This document shows, in pieces, positions 1 to 8,242 of a stretch of DNA of 9,267 nt; the stretch's first letter is position 1; each line of letters starts with the position of its first letter. This DNA is from an uncultured bacterium (GTDB lineage Bacteria; Cloacimonadota; Cloacimonadia; Cloacimonadales; Cloacimonadaceae): contig CALGPA010000130.1 in assembly GCA_937960795.1 (NCBI GenBank), positions 1-9,267 of the forward strand, in the 5' to 3' direction. The position numbers and the translations under genes are program-made. The notes beneath the pieces were generated by a model. It saw only the letters and a program-made list of their open reading frames with translations. It was not told where the DNA came from and did not search any database.

Positions 1-52
1 CACTCCCTCAGCCCCCTGCCACAGATGTTTCCATCGCCATACTATTTTTTTC

Positions 53-80
53 TTGACACGATTCTCAGAATCAATAATCT
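53..80 (+). promoter_or_regulatory. Predicted sigma-70-type promoter of the cas operon
   Basis: A perfect -35 hexamer TTGACA lies at 53-58 and a weaker -10 hexamer TAATCT at 75-80 (matching TATAAT at positions 1, 2 and 6), separated by 16 nt. A run of seven T at 45-51 sits just upstream of the -35. Transcription would start near 86-88, leaving about 57 nt of untranslated leader before the cas6 ATG at 144. It is the only promoter-like signal I see ahead of the operon. The assignment rests on sequence match only. Confidence 0.55.
60..72. promoter_or_regulatory. 13-bp perfect dyad in the promoter spacer, candidate operator
   Basis: GATTCT (60-65), one central C, then AGAATC (67-72) form a perfect inverted repeat. 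It lies exactly between the -35 and -10 hexamers, where a bound dimeric regulator would block RNA polymerase. I see no second copy in the window and no regulator gene, so the binding protein is unknown. A 6-bp dyad can arise by chance in a region this size; the placement is what makes it notable. Confidence 0.35.
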
Positions 81-143
81 TTGCAGCGGAAGCGGTTTTT
101 ACTCGAACAAGCCACGTATCACTATGATAAGGAGAGACAGTCT

Positions 144-818
144 ATGTCAGCAGTAAGCTATATTGTTGCTATCTTTACGGACATTCATCTCAACGCCTTT
201 GAGATCCCCAAACTACGGGGATACTTTGCCCATAGATATCCTGATGAAGTCCTGTTTCACAACCATCTCCCCGAAAATCGAGCGGCATATTCATATCCCA
301 AAATCCAATATAGAGTCATCCATTCCCACCCCGCTCTTTTGGGGATTGGCGAGGGAGTGGATTTGATCAAAGATATCATCCTACACGACCACAATCTCGA
401 GATTGGAAATCGCAGCTTCTCGGTTAAGGAGTTTCAGGTAGAGCTCTTTGAGGAAGAATTTGGGCAATCCAGCGGCTTTTATGACTACCGCTTTGCCTCG
501 CCTTGGATGGCACTGAACCAGGAAAACTACAAAGACTATGTCAAGATGAACAGCATCCAACAGAAGAAACGGCTCAAACAGATCCTCAAGGGCAATCTGC
601 TAACCATTTCCAAGGCATTTGCCTATACCATCCCGGATTTTGATGAGATCGAAGTGGATGGCTGGTTCAAGCCCGTTTCCAGAAACTTTCATAATATCCC
701 CATGCACTGCTTCACGGGGGAATTCACCGTCAACTTCAAGCTCCCTCAGCATCTGGCTTTGGGCAAGCAAATCGCTCGAGGATTTGGAGTAGTGGCACCA
801 CACAAGGAGGAAAGATGA
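144..818 (+). CDS. cas6: Cas6 endoribonuclease (Cas6b-like), pre-crRNA processing
   Basis: Predicted 224-residue CRISPR RNA endonuclease that cuts the array transcript inside each repeat and normally stays on the crRNA 3' end as a Cascade subunit. The C-terminal stretch at residues 207-217 (GKQIARGFGVV) looks like the glycine-rich loop of Cas6 proteins. The middle part has a YPKIQYRVI segment (51-59), a GIGEGV segment (67-72) and an SPWMALNQENY segment (119-129) that I associate with the Cas6b-type family. His30, His39 and His41 are candidates for a catalytic histidine; I cannot choose between them. The ATG at 144 is preferred because AAGGAG (129-134) precedes it by 9 nt. A longer reading from TTG at 81 would begin upstream of the predicted transcription start. 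The stop overlaps the cas8b start by 4 nt (ATGA), implying coupled translation. First gene of the operon. Confidence 0.87.
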   Translation: MSAVSYIVAIFTDIHLNAFEIPKLRGYFAHRYPDEVLFHNHLPENRAAYSYPKIQYRVIHSHPALLGIGEGVDLIKDIILHDHNLEIGNRSFSVKEFQVELFEEEFGQSSGFYDYRFASPWMALNQENYKDYVKMNSIQQKKRLKQILKGNLLTISKAFAYTIPDFDEIEVDGWFKPVSRNFHNIPMHCFTGEFTVNFKLPQHLALGKQIARGFGVVAPHKEER

Positions 819-2854
819 TCACCACATATGCCCAGATAGGCAAGCTGCGCATGAGATTGGATGGGCTATCGCAGAGGTCTTTGGCCGAGCAAAAGATCTA
901 TCTCATTCGGCAGTTTTGCGCCGAAGACTCAGCCTTCACCTACAAGGATAAGAAAAATGAGGGTAATACCGCAACCGGAAGAATCATCAGAATGGAGCTT
1001 GATACAACGGATGATTCCATCCGCTTTTCCGCAGGCGAGCAAATCGGACCCGGCTCCTGCGCTAAACGGCTCATATTCAAAAACTATGCCCCTGCGGATC
1101 CTAACATCTACGCGTCGCACACCGGATACAAATCCATCATGGCATTCACCTTGATGGAATACATCATTACAAACCGTGCAAAAATCCAATGGAGCAAACC
1201 CGAGGAAGTGGATCCTTGTATCGACTATCTGAGGATGATTCGGGAGAAGTTCTATGTTGAAGACAGCAAGGGCTTGCGGCCAAACTATCGGCTCTTACCC
1301 GAAGAACAACGCAGCGGCTTTCCTGATTCACAGACCTGTGAGGATCTCTTTGCTATTGAGGATTCTGCCAAGTTCAAAAAGGCAAAGGACAAAGCCACCA
1401 AAAGCTATTTTGAAAAGGAGCTGAAGGATATCACCGGAGAGCGCCAAGCTTACGCGCTTATCATCGATGGCAGATTCCTCCACGAAATCCCTCAGTTGGC
1501 CGCCTGCTATCTGGATGTATTGTATTACTACATTATTGACAAACAGTTCGCCGATTCCGGAAACCAAGGCTATTGTCACCTCTGTTCCGTCCAAAGTTCT
1601 CTGGCAAAGGACGTCTTTCTCAAGCAGAAGTTCTACGGAGTCAAAAACCCCTATTTCTTCGACAACGCCAGTGCCTCAATGAGTAGGAATGCCTTTTCTG
1701 TGTGCAAGGATTGTTACAACCAAATCACCGTCGGCACTCAGATCAGCTCCACAGAGTTTAAGACATATCTTTTGGGTTTGGATTGTTTGATTCTTCCGGA
1801 CTTGGATCTTGCCCCAGATCCCGGTGAAGCTGTCATCAATCCACAGAATCTCAAATCTATCACCACGCTCCTCAGAAGACGCAATTCCGAAGAGCACAAA
1901 GCGCAGCTTGGCATAGTCCGCGACCTACAATATCGTCTTCGAGATTTCACGCTCTTCTTTTATAACAAGCCGAGCCCCACCAGTCAGGAGTTTATCGTCA
2001 ATCGCCTAATCAAAGGCATTAGTCTGCCATCCTTGATTCAAAAAAGCGACGACCTTAGCAGAATCTCGGATGAAAATCGGCTATCAGAGATCCTCAACAC
2101 AGATTTCAGCATGTCCTTTGAGGGCTTGCGCTTTCTCCTGCTTCCCTCAAAAGAATCTCATCCCAGTTTAAAGCCCTTGGAATATCAAAAGATCAATCGC
2201 GATATGCTTAGCCTGCTCTCTGCTTACCTATATTCTCAGAAGATGGATCTTTCGCTGATTATCAAGCGTTTTGTGGACATCTTTGCCCGGAAGTTCAACA
2301 ATCTCAAGGATCATTCGTCCTACTATCTTGATCTTTCGCCTTACATCATGAATCTTTATATCGAACACCTAAAAATATTCAATCAAATAAGATCTCAAAA
2401 CAACAGGGAGGAACGACCTATGACCACCACTCTCCAGCATGAAGAGCTTCTGGCGTATTTTGAAAATCACCAAGAAGTCTATGCAAACAATCCCGCCGCA
2501 CAAGGCCTCTTTATTTTGGGCTGGTACCTAGCTGATCTGGAGTATGAACAAAAGAAAAAAGGCACAAACCGCACTGCCATACACAAGCTAAACCTACGTG
2601 GAATACCTCTGCAAAAAGTGAAATCCATCATGGCTACCATTGATGATCTGCGGCAAGTCTGGAAGGTTTACCAAGACGGGGTCTTGGATGCCTACTACCG
2701 TGAATGTCTGGCTAGCATTGAGGGCAGCGGCATCAGCCCCGAAGAAGTCGTGTATCACATTCTTAGTGGCAGAGCCTACAAAAGCTATGTCGCAATCACC
2801 AAATACAAAGACAAGCAAAACGAAAAAGCCAATCAGGAGGCACAAAATGATTGA
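815..2854 (+). CDS. cas8b: Cas8b large subunit of type I-B Cascade (Csh1/TM1802-like)
   Basis: Predicted 679-residue large subunit of the interference complex; this family recognises the PAM and helps recruit Cas3. The clearest landmark is a four-cysteine zinc-finger-like site, Cys254-x2-Cys257 and Cys297-x2-Cys300, spaced by 39 residues, as expected for Csh1/TM1802-type Cas8b. The last 144 residues are predominantly helical in appearance and correspond to the small-subunit region. The gene lies between cas6 and a Csh2-like cas7, the usual place for cas8b. A strong AAGGAGG (804-810) precedes the ATG by 4 nt, and the start overlaps the cas6 stop by 4 nt. Large subunits diverge quickly, so the assignment rests on length, the cysteine motif and position more than on overall similarity. 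A strong internal start in the same frame lies at codon 536. No frameshift or truncation is seen. Confidence 0.85.
   Translation: MITTYAQIGKLRMRLDGLSQRSLAEQKIYLIRQFCAEDSAFTYKDKKNEGNTATGRIIRMELDTTDDSIRFSAGEQIGPGSCAKRLIFKNYAPADPNIYASHTGYKSIMAFTLMEYIITNRAKIQWSKPEEVDPCIDYLRMIREKFYVEDSKGLRPNYRLLPEEQRSGFPDSQTCEDLFAIEDSAKFKKAKDKATKSYFEKELKDITGERQAYALIIDGRFLHEIPQLAACYLDVLYYYIIDKQFADSGNQGYCHLCSVQSSLAKDVFLKQKFYGVKNPYFFDNASASMSRNAFSVCKDCYNQITVGTQISSTEFKTYLLGLDCLILPDLDLAPDPGEAVINPQNLKSITTLLRRRNSEEHKAQLGIVRDLQYRLRDFTLFFYNKPSPTSQEFIVNRLIKGISLPSLIQKSDDLSRISDENRLSEILNTDFSMSFEGLRFLLLPSKESHPSLKPLEYQKINRDMLSLLSAYLYSQKMDLSLIIKRFVDIFARKFNNLKDHSSYYLDLSPYIMNLYIEHLKIFNQIRSQNNREERPMTTTLQHEELLAYFENHQEVYANNPAAQGLFILGWYLADLEYEQKKKGTNRTAIHKLNLRGIPLQKVKSIMATIDDLRQVWKVYQDGVLDAYYRECLASIEGSGISPEEVVYHILSGRAYKSYVAITKYKDKQNEKANQEAQND
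2406..2413 (+). promoter_or_regulatory. Internal ribosome binding site for Cas11 inside cas8b
   Basis: GGGAGGAA lies inside cas8b and encodes part of its Arg-Glu-Glu codons. Its GGAGG core (2407-2411) ends 8 nt before an ATG at 2420 that is exactly in the cas8b frame (1605 nt, or 535 codons, after the cas8b start). Its quality equals or exceeds that of the sites in front of annotated starts in this operon. Confidence 0.75.
2420..2854 (+). CDS. cas11: Cas11 small subunit made from an internal start in cas8b
   Basis: A 144-residue product that shares its frame and stop with cas8b, starting at Met536 (MTTTLQHEELLAYF). Type I-B, I-C and I-D systems are known to produce the Cascade small subunit by independent translation of the 3' end of the large-subunit gene. 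Several copies line the complex and hold the non-target strand. The length fits that family, the product looks mostly helical, and its C-terminus is rich in Lys, Asn and Gln. The evidence here is the GGGAGGAA site at 2406-2413 with 8-nt spacing before an in-frame ATG, and no separate small-subunit gene elsewhere in the locus. Seen: the site, the ATG and the frame. Inferred: that it is used. The alternative is a chance Glu-Glu codon run. Confidence 0.75.
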   Translation: MTTTLQHEELLAYFENHQEVYANNPAAQGLFILGWYLADLEYEQKKKGTNRTAIHKLNLRGIPLQKVKSIMATIDDLRQVWKVYQDGVLDAYYRECLASIEGSGISPEEVVYHILSGRAYKSYVAITKYKDKQNEKANQEAQND

Positions 2855-3719
2855 CCGGAATTCCGAAATTCTCTTTCTCTACGACGCTCAAATGTGTAAT
2901 CCAAACGGAGACATGGATTATGAAAACAAACCTCGCATGGATTATGACACATCTACAAACCTCGTGTCAGACGTGCGTCTTAAACGCTACATTCGCGACT
3001 ACTTGGAATCTGCAAAAGACCAGGAAATTTTCATCACCGCATCTGCAAAAGATGCCAAGGAGAGAAACAAACAGATCAAAGCCCAAAGCCTGACACACAC
3101 GGACATGGTCGATGTGAGACTATTTGGTGCGGTGACCGCAGAGGACAATCGCGAAGAAGGGCACTACACAGGTCCGATTCAGTTCAATTGGGGCCATTCC
3201 TTGCACCCCGTCGAGTTGGTGGATAGCAGCACGATTACTTCCAGCTTCTCATCAGGGCAAGGCATCGGCAAAGACTTCCGCTTATACTATTCGCTGATTG
3301 CTTTCTCCGGCAGCATCAATGCCAATGCCGCAAAAGTGACCAAGCTCAGTGATGATGATCTCACTCTCTTTGACGAATCCATCCTGAGATCCATTCCGCT
3401 TGCCCGAACCCGTACAAAGATTGGTCAATATCCTCGTCTGTATCTACGCATCGAACTTGGTGGTAAAGACCTGTTTCTCAAAGATCTACGCCCCATGCTC
3501 AAGGTCTTGCCCATTGATGCAAACATAGCTTCAAATCCCCGTCTTATCCGTAAACCGGCGGACTACAAGCTTGATATCAGCGCTTTGGCAGATTATCTTG
3601 CGAAGAATAAAGACAGAATCCAAAAGATCCACTTCTTCAAAGATGATCAATTGGATATTCCGGATTTTGAAAGCATCTTTGTCAACCCAAACTGGAAACA
3701 CGAGCTATCCCTTCTTTGA
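2847..3719 (+). CDS. cas7: Cas7 backbone subunit of Cascade (Csh2-like)
   Basis: Predicted 290-residue RAMP-fold protein that polymerises along the crRNA spacer to form the Cascade backbone. The N-terminus has the family hallmark NPNGD (18-22) followed by KPRMD (28-32) and SDVRLKRYIRDYL (41-53). Further on are DVRLFGAV and GPIQFNWGHSLHPVE, typical of Csh2 rather than the related Csd2 of type I-C; the cas6 gene also argues against I-C. The start at 2847 is chosen over longer in-frame readings because AGGAGG (2835-2840) stands 6 nt upstream and the family motif begins soon after. The start overlaps the cas8b/cas11 stop by 8 nt, so its translation is likely coupled to both. The length is normal for the family, and I see nothing broken. 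Confidence 0.92.
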   Translation: MIDRNSEILFLYDAQMCNPNGDMDYENKPRMDYDTSTNLVSDVRLKRYIRDYLESAKDQEIFITASAKDAKERNKQIKAQSLTHTDMVDVRLFGAVTAEDNREEGHYTGPIQFNWGHSLHPVELVDSSTITSSFSSGQGIGKDFRLYYSLIAFSGSINANAAKVTKLSDDDLTLFDESILRSIPLARTRTKIGQYPRLYLRIELGGKDLFLKDLRPMLKVLPIDANIASNPRLIRKPADYKLDISALADYLAKNKDRIQKIHFFKDDQLDIPDFESIFVNPNWKHELSLL

Positions 3720-3728
3720 TGGGGGGAT

Positions 3729-4499
3729 ATGATGACAAAGATCCCTCAATTCGATTCGATCTTAAAGCTTAAGCTCACCGGGAGCATGGCGCATTTCCGT
3801 AAGTTCTACACCAATGCGTCGTCCCTGAGCTACAGTATACCGCCACGCACCGCTATCAGTGGCCTGATAGCATCGATTCTGATGTTGCCCCGGGACTCCT
3901 ATTATGATATTCTCAGCTCCGAAAACCTGGGAGTCGCCATCAGGATTGTACCGGGATCAGAGATGCGCAAACAGTTTTTCACCACAAACTATGTGGGAAA
4001 TGAGAAGCTGATAAACGATGTATCAGGACACAAGCAATGTCGCCTTGAGCTTCTTTTGCCGGCACCCGGGGAAAAGCTACAATGGCTTGTCTATCTCGGC
4101 ATTAGGCAGGATATCCCCGAGCTGCAAGAGCTTGAGAATCGCATCAAAAACCAGAATCTGGGCTATGATGTGTATCTCGGGCAACGCCAGTTTCGCGCCG
4201 GAATCGAGCTTGTAAGCATATACACTCAAGATTCTTTTTGCAGGATATCAGAATCAGGCTATGTCGATTCGGCTCTCAGAAAAGAACAAATCTCAAAGCT
4301 TGATACCAGTGAATTTCGGATTAATATCGAAAGAATGCCCTTGGAGCAAGCTCTTGAAACTAAAGGTAAAAAGAGCTTCCGGCGATCAGTTCGCTTTGGT
4401 GATTTGGTCTTTGAAAGCTCAGGAAAGCGCTTAACCGGGACTTTCTCGGATCTCATTGAGATTCAAGACAGTTCAAAATCAAGGATATCATTTCTGTAA
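3729..4499 (+). CDS. cas5: Cas5 subunit of Cascade, binds the crRNA 5' tag
   Basis: Predicted 256-residue RAMP-family protein that caps the 5' handle of crRNA and contacts Cas8b. The N-terminal region has the Cas5 pattern: a beta strand with LKLTGSMAHFRKFYT (14-28), then SYSIPPRTAISGLIASIL (34-51), in which Pro-Pro-Arg-Thr-Ala precedes a conserved Gly helix. Two adjacent ATG codons occur, at 3729 and 3732. The only ribosome-binding signal is a run of six G (3721-3726), spaced 2 nt from the first and 5 nt from the second, so the true start may be 3732 (255 residues). It follows cas7 after 9 nt, and its TAA shares one base with the cas3 ATG. Position between cas7 and cas3 matches the standard I-B order. 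Confidence 0.87.
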   Translation: MMTKIPQFDSILKLKLTGSMAHFRKFYTNASSLSYSIPPRTAISGLIASILMLPRDSYYDILSSENLGVAIRIVPGSEMRKQFFTTNYVGNEKLINDVSGHKQCRLELLLPAPGEKLQWLVYLGIRQDIPELQELENRIKNQNLGYDVYLGQRQFRAGIELVSIYTQDSFCRISESGYVDSALRKEQISKLDTSEFRINIERMPLEQALETKGKKSFRRSVRFGDLVFESSGKRLTGTFSDLIEIQDSSKSRISFL

Positions 4500-6892
4500 T
4501 GATTATCTCACATCCCGCCCATAAAGAGCACCAGAGAAAGCCTTTGACACAGCATCTCGAAGCTGTTGCAGAAGCAGCTCATGCCAGGATTCAAAGGCTT
4601 TCTCTTGCTACTTTGCTCATCACCAAGGAGGATCTGGCGCTTCTGGCTTATCGCTGTGGACTCATCCATGATATCGGAAAGGCCAGCTCGTATTTTCAAA
4701 ACCATATCCGTGGAGAGAGAAGCACAGTTTTTAGCAGACACAGCCTCATCTCTGCCCTATACTTGTATTGTGATCTTGCCCTGAATCCAAAGCTGCAAGG
4801 CTTTGCTCTTCTTGCTTTCAAGGCCGTACAGCGCCATCATGGCAATCTCAGTGCGTTTGGATCCGAGAATCTCCGTGATGGAGTGTTAATCCAAAACACT
4901 CTCAAGATCCATAAAGACCTCCAAAGGCAGATAATCGCGGACGATGATCTTCGAGCATTCTTTGAGAGACATCGGGTCGCTGTGCCCTCCATAAGTAAAG
5001 ACCTCTTCATAAATCTCAGCTTTGAGCTCGAAGAGCTTGATATCATAGACGACGAAGACGACGCCATCGAGCGGTTTCTAATCCAGAATCTGCTATATTC
5101 TGTATTGATAGATGCCGACAAACATGATGCTGCCCGCCTTGAGAATATCCCTGATCAGTCTTTGCTCTGCCCCATTTCCTATTCACCGAGAAAGCTTTTG
5201 GCATCAAGAGACCACAATGAAAACGACCTGAACAAGATCCGCGGCAAACTGCTTGACCAAGCATCCTCAACCGACACTAGCCCCACAAATTGCTATGCCA
5301 TGAGCGCTCCAACGGGCAGCGGGAAGACCCTGGCGTGTATGGGCTTTTGCGATGCCTTACAAAGTTCCAGCCCCACTCTAAGACGCGTCATATACTGTCT
5401 GCCATATACATCGATTATCGATCAAAATCACCAAGAGATATCTAAGCTTCTGGGATTAAATGGCGTCAATGCTCATAATCCGGATCTACTTCTCAAACAC
5501 CATCACTTGGTTGATTTCTCCCGCGAGAATCAGGACGAAGACTATGACTTTCATGACTACCTTTCCGAGAATCTCATTGCTGATTCTTGGAGCGCCGCCT
5601 GCGTAGTCTCCACCTTTGTTCAGCTCTTTCACTCACTTATCGGCTCTCAAAACTCTCTCGTTCGAAAATTGCACAATATCATCAATAGCATCATCTTGCT
5701 GGATGAAGTGCAGAGCCTTCCGCCAAAATACTACCCACTTTTGCGCAGGATCTTCAATGTCTTAGCTCAGAGATTTGATACTCCCATCCTTAGTTGCACT
5801 GCCACGCAACCCTTTATCTTTGAGCCTGATAGCTTTTTGGAAATCTGCCCCCCGGGACTCTTTGATCATCCTATCTTCAATCGTGTGAAACTCGAAATCT
5901 CTTCACAAGGCTGCACATTAGATGAGTTTGCAGATCAGCTCGAGCTTGACAATGTCCATAATGCCCTCTTTGTGATGAATACAAAACGCAGTGCGATTGA
6001 TCTTTTCAGGATTCTCAAAGACCAATACGGTGACTCATATCGGTTCTTTTGCCTTACTACTTTTCAGACGCCAAAGTCCAGACTCTGCCGTATAGCTGAG
6101 ATCAAGACAGCCCTTGAAAACAAAGAGCGAATCATCTTGGTTTCCACCCAGCTCATTGAAGCTGGTGTAGATCTCAGTTTTCAGCGCGTCTATCGCGATT
6201 TTGGTCCACTTGATAGCGTGATCCAGGTGGCAGGAAGATGCAATCGACACTCTGAATATGGCGTCTTGGGTGGTCGGATGAGCCTGCTGCTTCTGACTGA
6301 TGATGGCAAAGAGTATTGCCGCAGAGTCTATGATAATTATCTCTTACAAAAGACCAAGGAAGCCCTCAGGGGAAAGCACAGCCTTGAAAGCAGGGATTTT
6401 CCGGCTCTAATTCGATACTACTACCACAGCCTGGAATTCTCCGCCGAGTCCACTGCCCTAATGAACGCCATCAAAGAGCTTAATTATGATGCAGACTACA
6501 AAGACCAGCTTGCTGTCAACAAGTTTCGATTGATTGAAGAAAAGTATGCCACAAATAGTCTCTTGATACTCGAGAATCAATGCGCGCAGGATGCTCTTGA
6601 TGCATTCATCAAGGCCAAAGAAAAGCTCGCTCTCGGTTCCTTCATGACTTCAAAAGAAGAGTCCTTCGCCCGCTTGACCGTCAAAAAAAGCTATCATGTC
6701 CTGAGCGCCTATCAGCTTAATCTAAGCCCCCATGAGCTGCGGAACTATTCTATCAAAATGTCCTACTTCCACAAAGTCCCCCATCTCGATAATGTCTATT
6801 ACGTCCCGTTCTCAGATTTTGATAAAGCATACGACTCAGAAACGGGCTTTATCCTTGAACCCACAACCCAAGGCTCCGCCATGTCACTATAA
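4499..6892 (+). CDS. cas3: Cas3 HD nuclease-SF2 helicase, target degradation
   Basis: Predicted 797-residue effector recruited by target-bound Cascade to nick, unwind and shred DNA. The N-terminal HD nuclease domain keeps His19, the His57-Asp58 pair (IHDIGK), His81, His113/His114 and Asp205, the expected metal ligands. The helicase follows: Walker A APTGSGKT (270-277), motif II DEVQ (402-405), motif III SCTAT (432-436), motif V STQLIEAGVDLSF (549-561) and motif VI QVAGRCNR (576-583). A C-terminal region of about 200 residues completes the usual length. All catalytic motifs appear intact, so this should be an active single-chain Cas3. The ATG shares one base with the cas5 stop (TAATG); the nearest ribosome-binding-like AAGGA (4481-4485) is 13 nt away, so reinitiation after cas5 is the likelier route. 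Confidence 0.95.
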   Translation: MIISHPAHKEHQRKPLTQHLEAVAEAAHARIQRLSLATLLITKEDLALLAYRCGLIHDIGKASSYFQNHIRGERSTVFSRHSLISALYLYCDLALNPKLQGFALLAFKAVQRHHGNLSAFGSENLRDGVLIQNTLKIHKDLQRQIIADDDLRAFFERHRVAVPSISKDLFINLSFELEELDIIDDEDDAIERFLIQNLLYSVLIDADKHDAARLENIPDQSLLCPISYSPRKLLASRDHNENDLNKIRGKLLDQASSTDTSPTNCYAMSAPTGSGKTLACMGFCDALQSSSPTLRRVIYCLPYTSIIDQNHQEISKLLGLNGVNAHNPDLLLKHHHLVDFSRENQDEDYDFHDYLSENLIADSWSAACVVSTFVQLFHSLIGSQNSLVRKLHNIINSIILLDEVQSLPPKYYPLLRRIFNVLAQRFDTPILSCTATQPFIFEPDSFLEICPPGLFDHPIFNRVKLEISSQGCTLDEFADQLELDNVHNALFVMNTKRSAIDLFRILKDQYGDSYRFFCLTTFQTPKSRLCRIAEIKTALENKERIILVSTQLIEAGVDLSFQRVYRDFGPLDSVIQVAGRCNRHSEYGVLGGRMSLLLLTDDGKEYCRRVYDNYLLQKTKEALRGKHSLESRDFPALIRYYYHSLEFSAESTALMNAIKELNYDADYKDQLAVNKFRLIEEKYATNSLLILENQCAQDALDAFIKAKEKLALGSFMTSKEESFARLTVKKSYHVLSAYQLNLSPHELRNYSIKMSYFHKVPHLDNVYYVPFSDFDKAYDSETGFILEPTTQGSAMSL

Positions 6893-6895
6893 ACT

Positions 6896-7957
6896 ATGGA
6901 ACTACATCTGAATACCTATGGATCTGCCATCAGAAAAAAAGACGATGTCTTTGAGATCTATGTAGACGGAAAGAATCTCAAGATCTCTCCGCAGAAAATT
7001 AGCAGCATCGTCATCGCAAACGCCGTCCAAATCTCATCCGATGCCATCCAATTGGCTATGGATCACAATATTGATGTTGTCATGTTGGATAAATATGGCG
7101 ACCCATACGCCAGAATTTGGTTCCCTAGAATCGGTAGCACCGTGCTGATCAGAAGAAGACAACTGGAGATGCTCTCAGATGAGATGGGAAGAGACTTTAT
7201 CAAGCGTTGGGTCTGCCTGAAAATCATGAATCAATACCGCTTTATCAAGACTCTCTTTTCCAAGAGAGATTGGATCACCGAATCCGACAAAGAAAAGCTC
7301 GAAATAATGCGCAGTTATGCCATATCAATCTTCTCTGCAGATGGCAGCTTAGAAGAACTCAGCCCCACCATCATGGGCTTGGAGGGCAGCGCGTCACGGC
7401 TGTATTTTGGGCTTCTGAACATGATGATGCCCCCAAATTCCAAGTTCCACGGGCGCAGCTCCAGGCCCGCCAAAGATGCTTTCAACGCATTTCTTAACTA
7501 TGCATATGGGATCCTGTATTCACGCACAGAAAGAGCCCTGGTGATAGCTGGTTTGGACCCCTACATCGGCTTGCTGCATAGCGATAATTACAATAAGAAA
7601 AGCTTTGTGTTTGATTTCATCGAGCCATATCGGATCTTGGCAGATGAACCTGTCTTCTATCTTTTCTCCAGAAATCGCTGCAAGGACGAATATCTGGAGA
7701 GCATCTACAAAGGAGTGGGTCTCAGCACCGAGGGAAAGAAATTCTTTGCACCATACATCCTTGAATCCGTAGACCAGATCATCAGATATAGAAACAAAAA
7801 CCGCAAGAAGATAGATATGATCCAGACCGATGCGCATAGCTTCGCGAATTTCCTCATCGGAAAAAAAGAGAACTATCTGGAAGCGTCTATTGCGCGCAAG
7901 TTTGAAAACTTTATTAACCCCAAAATGCCTTTTGAACATGAGGATGAACCATGCTGA
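6896..7957 (+). CDS. cas1: Cas1 integrase of the adaptation complex
   Basis: Predicted 353-residue integrase that, with Cas2, inserts new spacers at the leader-repeat junction. The N-terminal beta domain (about 1-80) is followed by a helical catalytic domain. The metal-binding residues are visible: Glu163 in GLEGSASR, His228 in GLLHSDNY, and Asp240/Glu243 in FDFIEPYR. The segment KFHGRSSRPAKDAFNAFLNYAYG (185-204 region onward) is also typical. Length is slightly above average because of an acidic C-terminal tail ending EHEDEPC. The start lies 3 nt after the cas3 stop, and I see no Shine-Dalgarno sequence near it, so expression probably depends on translational coupling to cas3. The stop overlaps cas2 by 7 nt. 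Confidence 0.96.
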   Translation: MELHLNTYGSAIRKKDDVFEIYVDGKNLKISPQKISSIVIANAVQISSDAIQLAMDHNIDVVMLDKYGDPYARIWFPRIGSTVLIRRRQLEMLSDEMGRDFIKRWVCLKIMNQYRFIKTLFSKRDWITESDKEKLEIMRSYAISIFSADGSLEELSPTIMGLEGSASRLYFGLLNMMMPPNSKFHGRSSRPAKDAFNAFLNYAYGILYSRTERALVIAGLDPYIGLLHSDNYNKKSFVFDFIEPYRILADEPVFYLFSRNRCKDEYLESIYKGVGLSTEGKKFFAPYILESVDQIIRYRNKNRKKIDMIQTDAHSFANFLIGKKENYLEASIARKFENFINPKMPFEHEDEPC

Positions 7958-8241
7958 CCTGGGTCATGTATGACATCGTCAAAGACAAGACCAGAAACAA
8001 GATCGTAAAGTATTGCGAACAATCCGGAATCTATCGCGTCCAATACTCTGTCTGGCTGGGAGAACTAAACAAGACCCAAAGGAAAGAACTCCGAACCAAG
8101 ATCGAAGACCTCATCAATCACGACGTGGATAAGGTCTATATCTTCCCTATCTGCAAAGATGACTTCAATAGCTGCATTCTCTTGGGACAGGCCTTCGACA
8201 AAGACCTAGTCTCAGATGAGATCAAGGCACTGCTGCTCTAA
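7951..8241 (+). CDS. cas2: Cas2 adaptation protein
   Basis: Predicted 96-residue protein of the Cas2 ferredoxin-like fold, which dimerises and bridges two Cas1 dimers during spacer integration. The N-terminal strand WVMYDIVKDKTRNKI carries Asp8, the conserved acidic residue of the family, followed by YRVQYSVWLGEL, the usual second strand. Length is typical. The start overlaps the end of cas1 by 7 nt and has a GAGG (7940-7943) 7 nt upstream. The stop is one base before the cas4 ATG. Confidence 0.95.
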   Translation: MLTWVMYDIVKDKTRNKIVKYCEQSGIYRVQYSVWLGELNKTQRKELRTKIEDLINHDVDKVYIFPICKDDFNSCILLGQAFDKDLVSDEIKALLL

Positions 8242-8242
8242 G

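Noticed and set aside
24..51. Possible terminator of an upstream gene (GATG-TTTC-CATC stem then a T-run)
   Set aside because: The stem is only 4 bp and lies 9 nt from the T-run, too weak and too far to call an intrinsic terminator.
81..143. Longer cas6 reading from a TTG codon at 81
   Set aside because: It would start at or before the predicted transcription start and has no ribosome binding site, while ATG at 144 has AAGGAG at good spacing.
4625..4631. AAGGAGG inside cas3
   Set aside because: A good Shine-Dalgarno match but no ATG, GTG or TTG at suitable spacing in frame; it encodes Lys-Glu codons of the HD domain.
7520..7939. Minus-strand open frame of 139 codons opposite cas1
   Set aside because: It lies wholly within cas1, which has intact catalytic motifs; the product shows no recognisable features. 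It is a shadow of the real gene.
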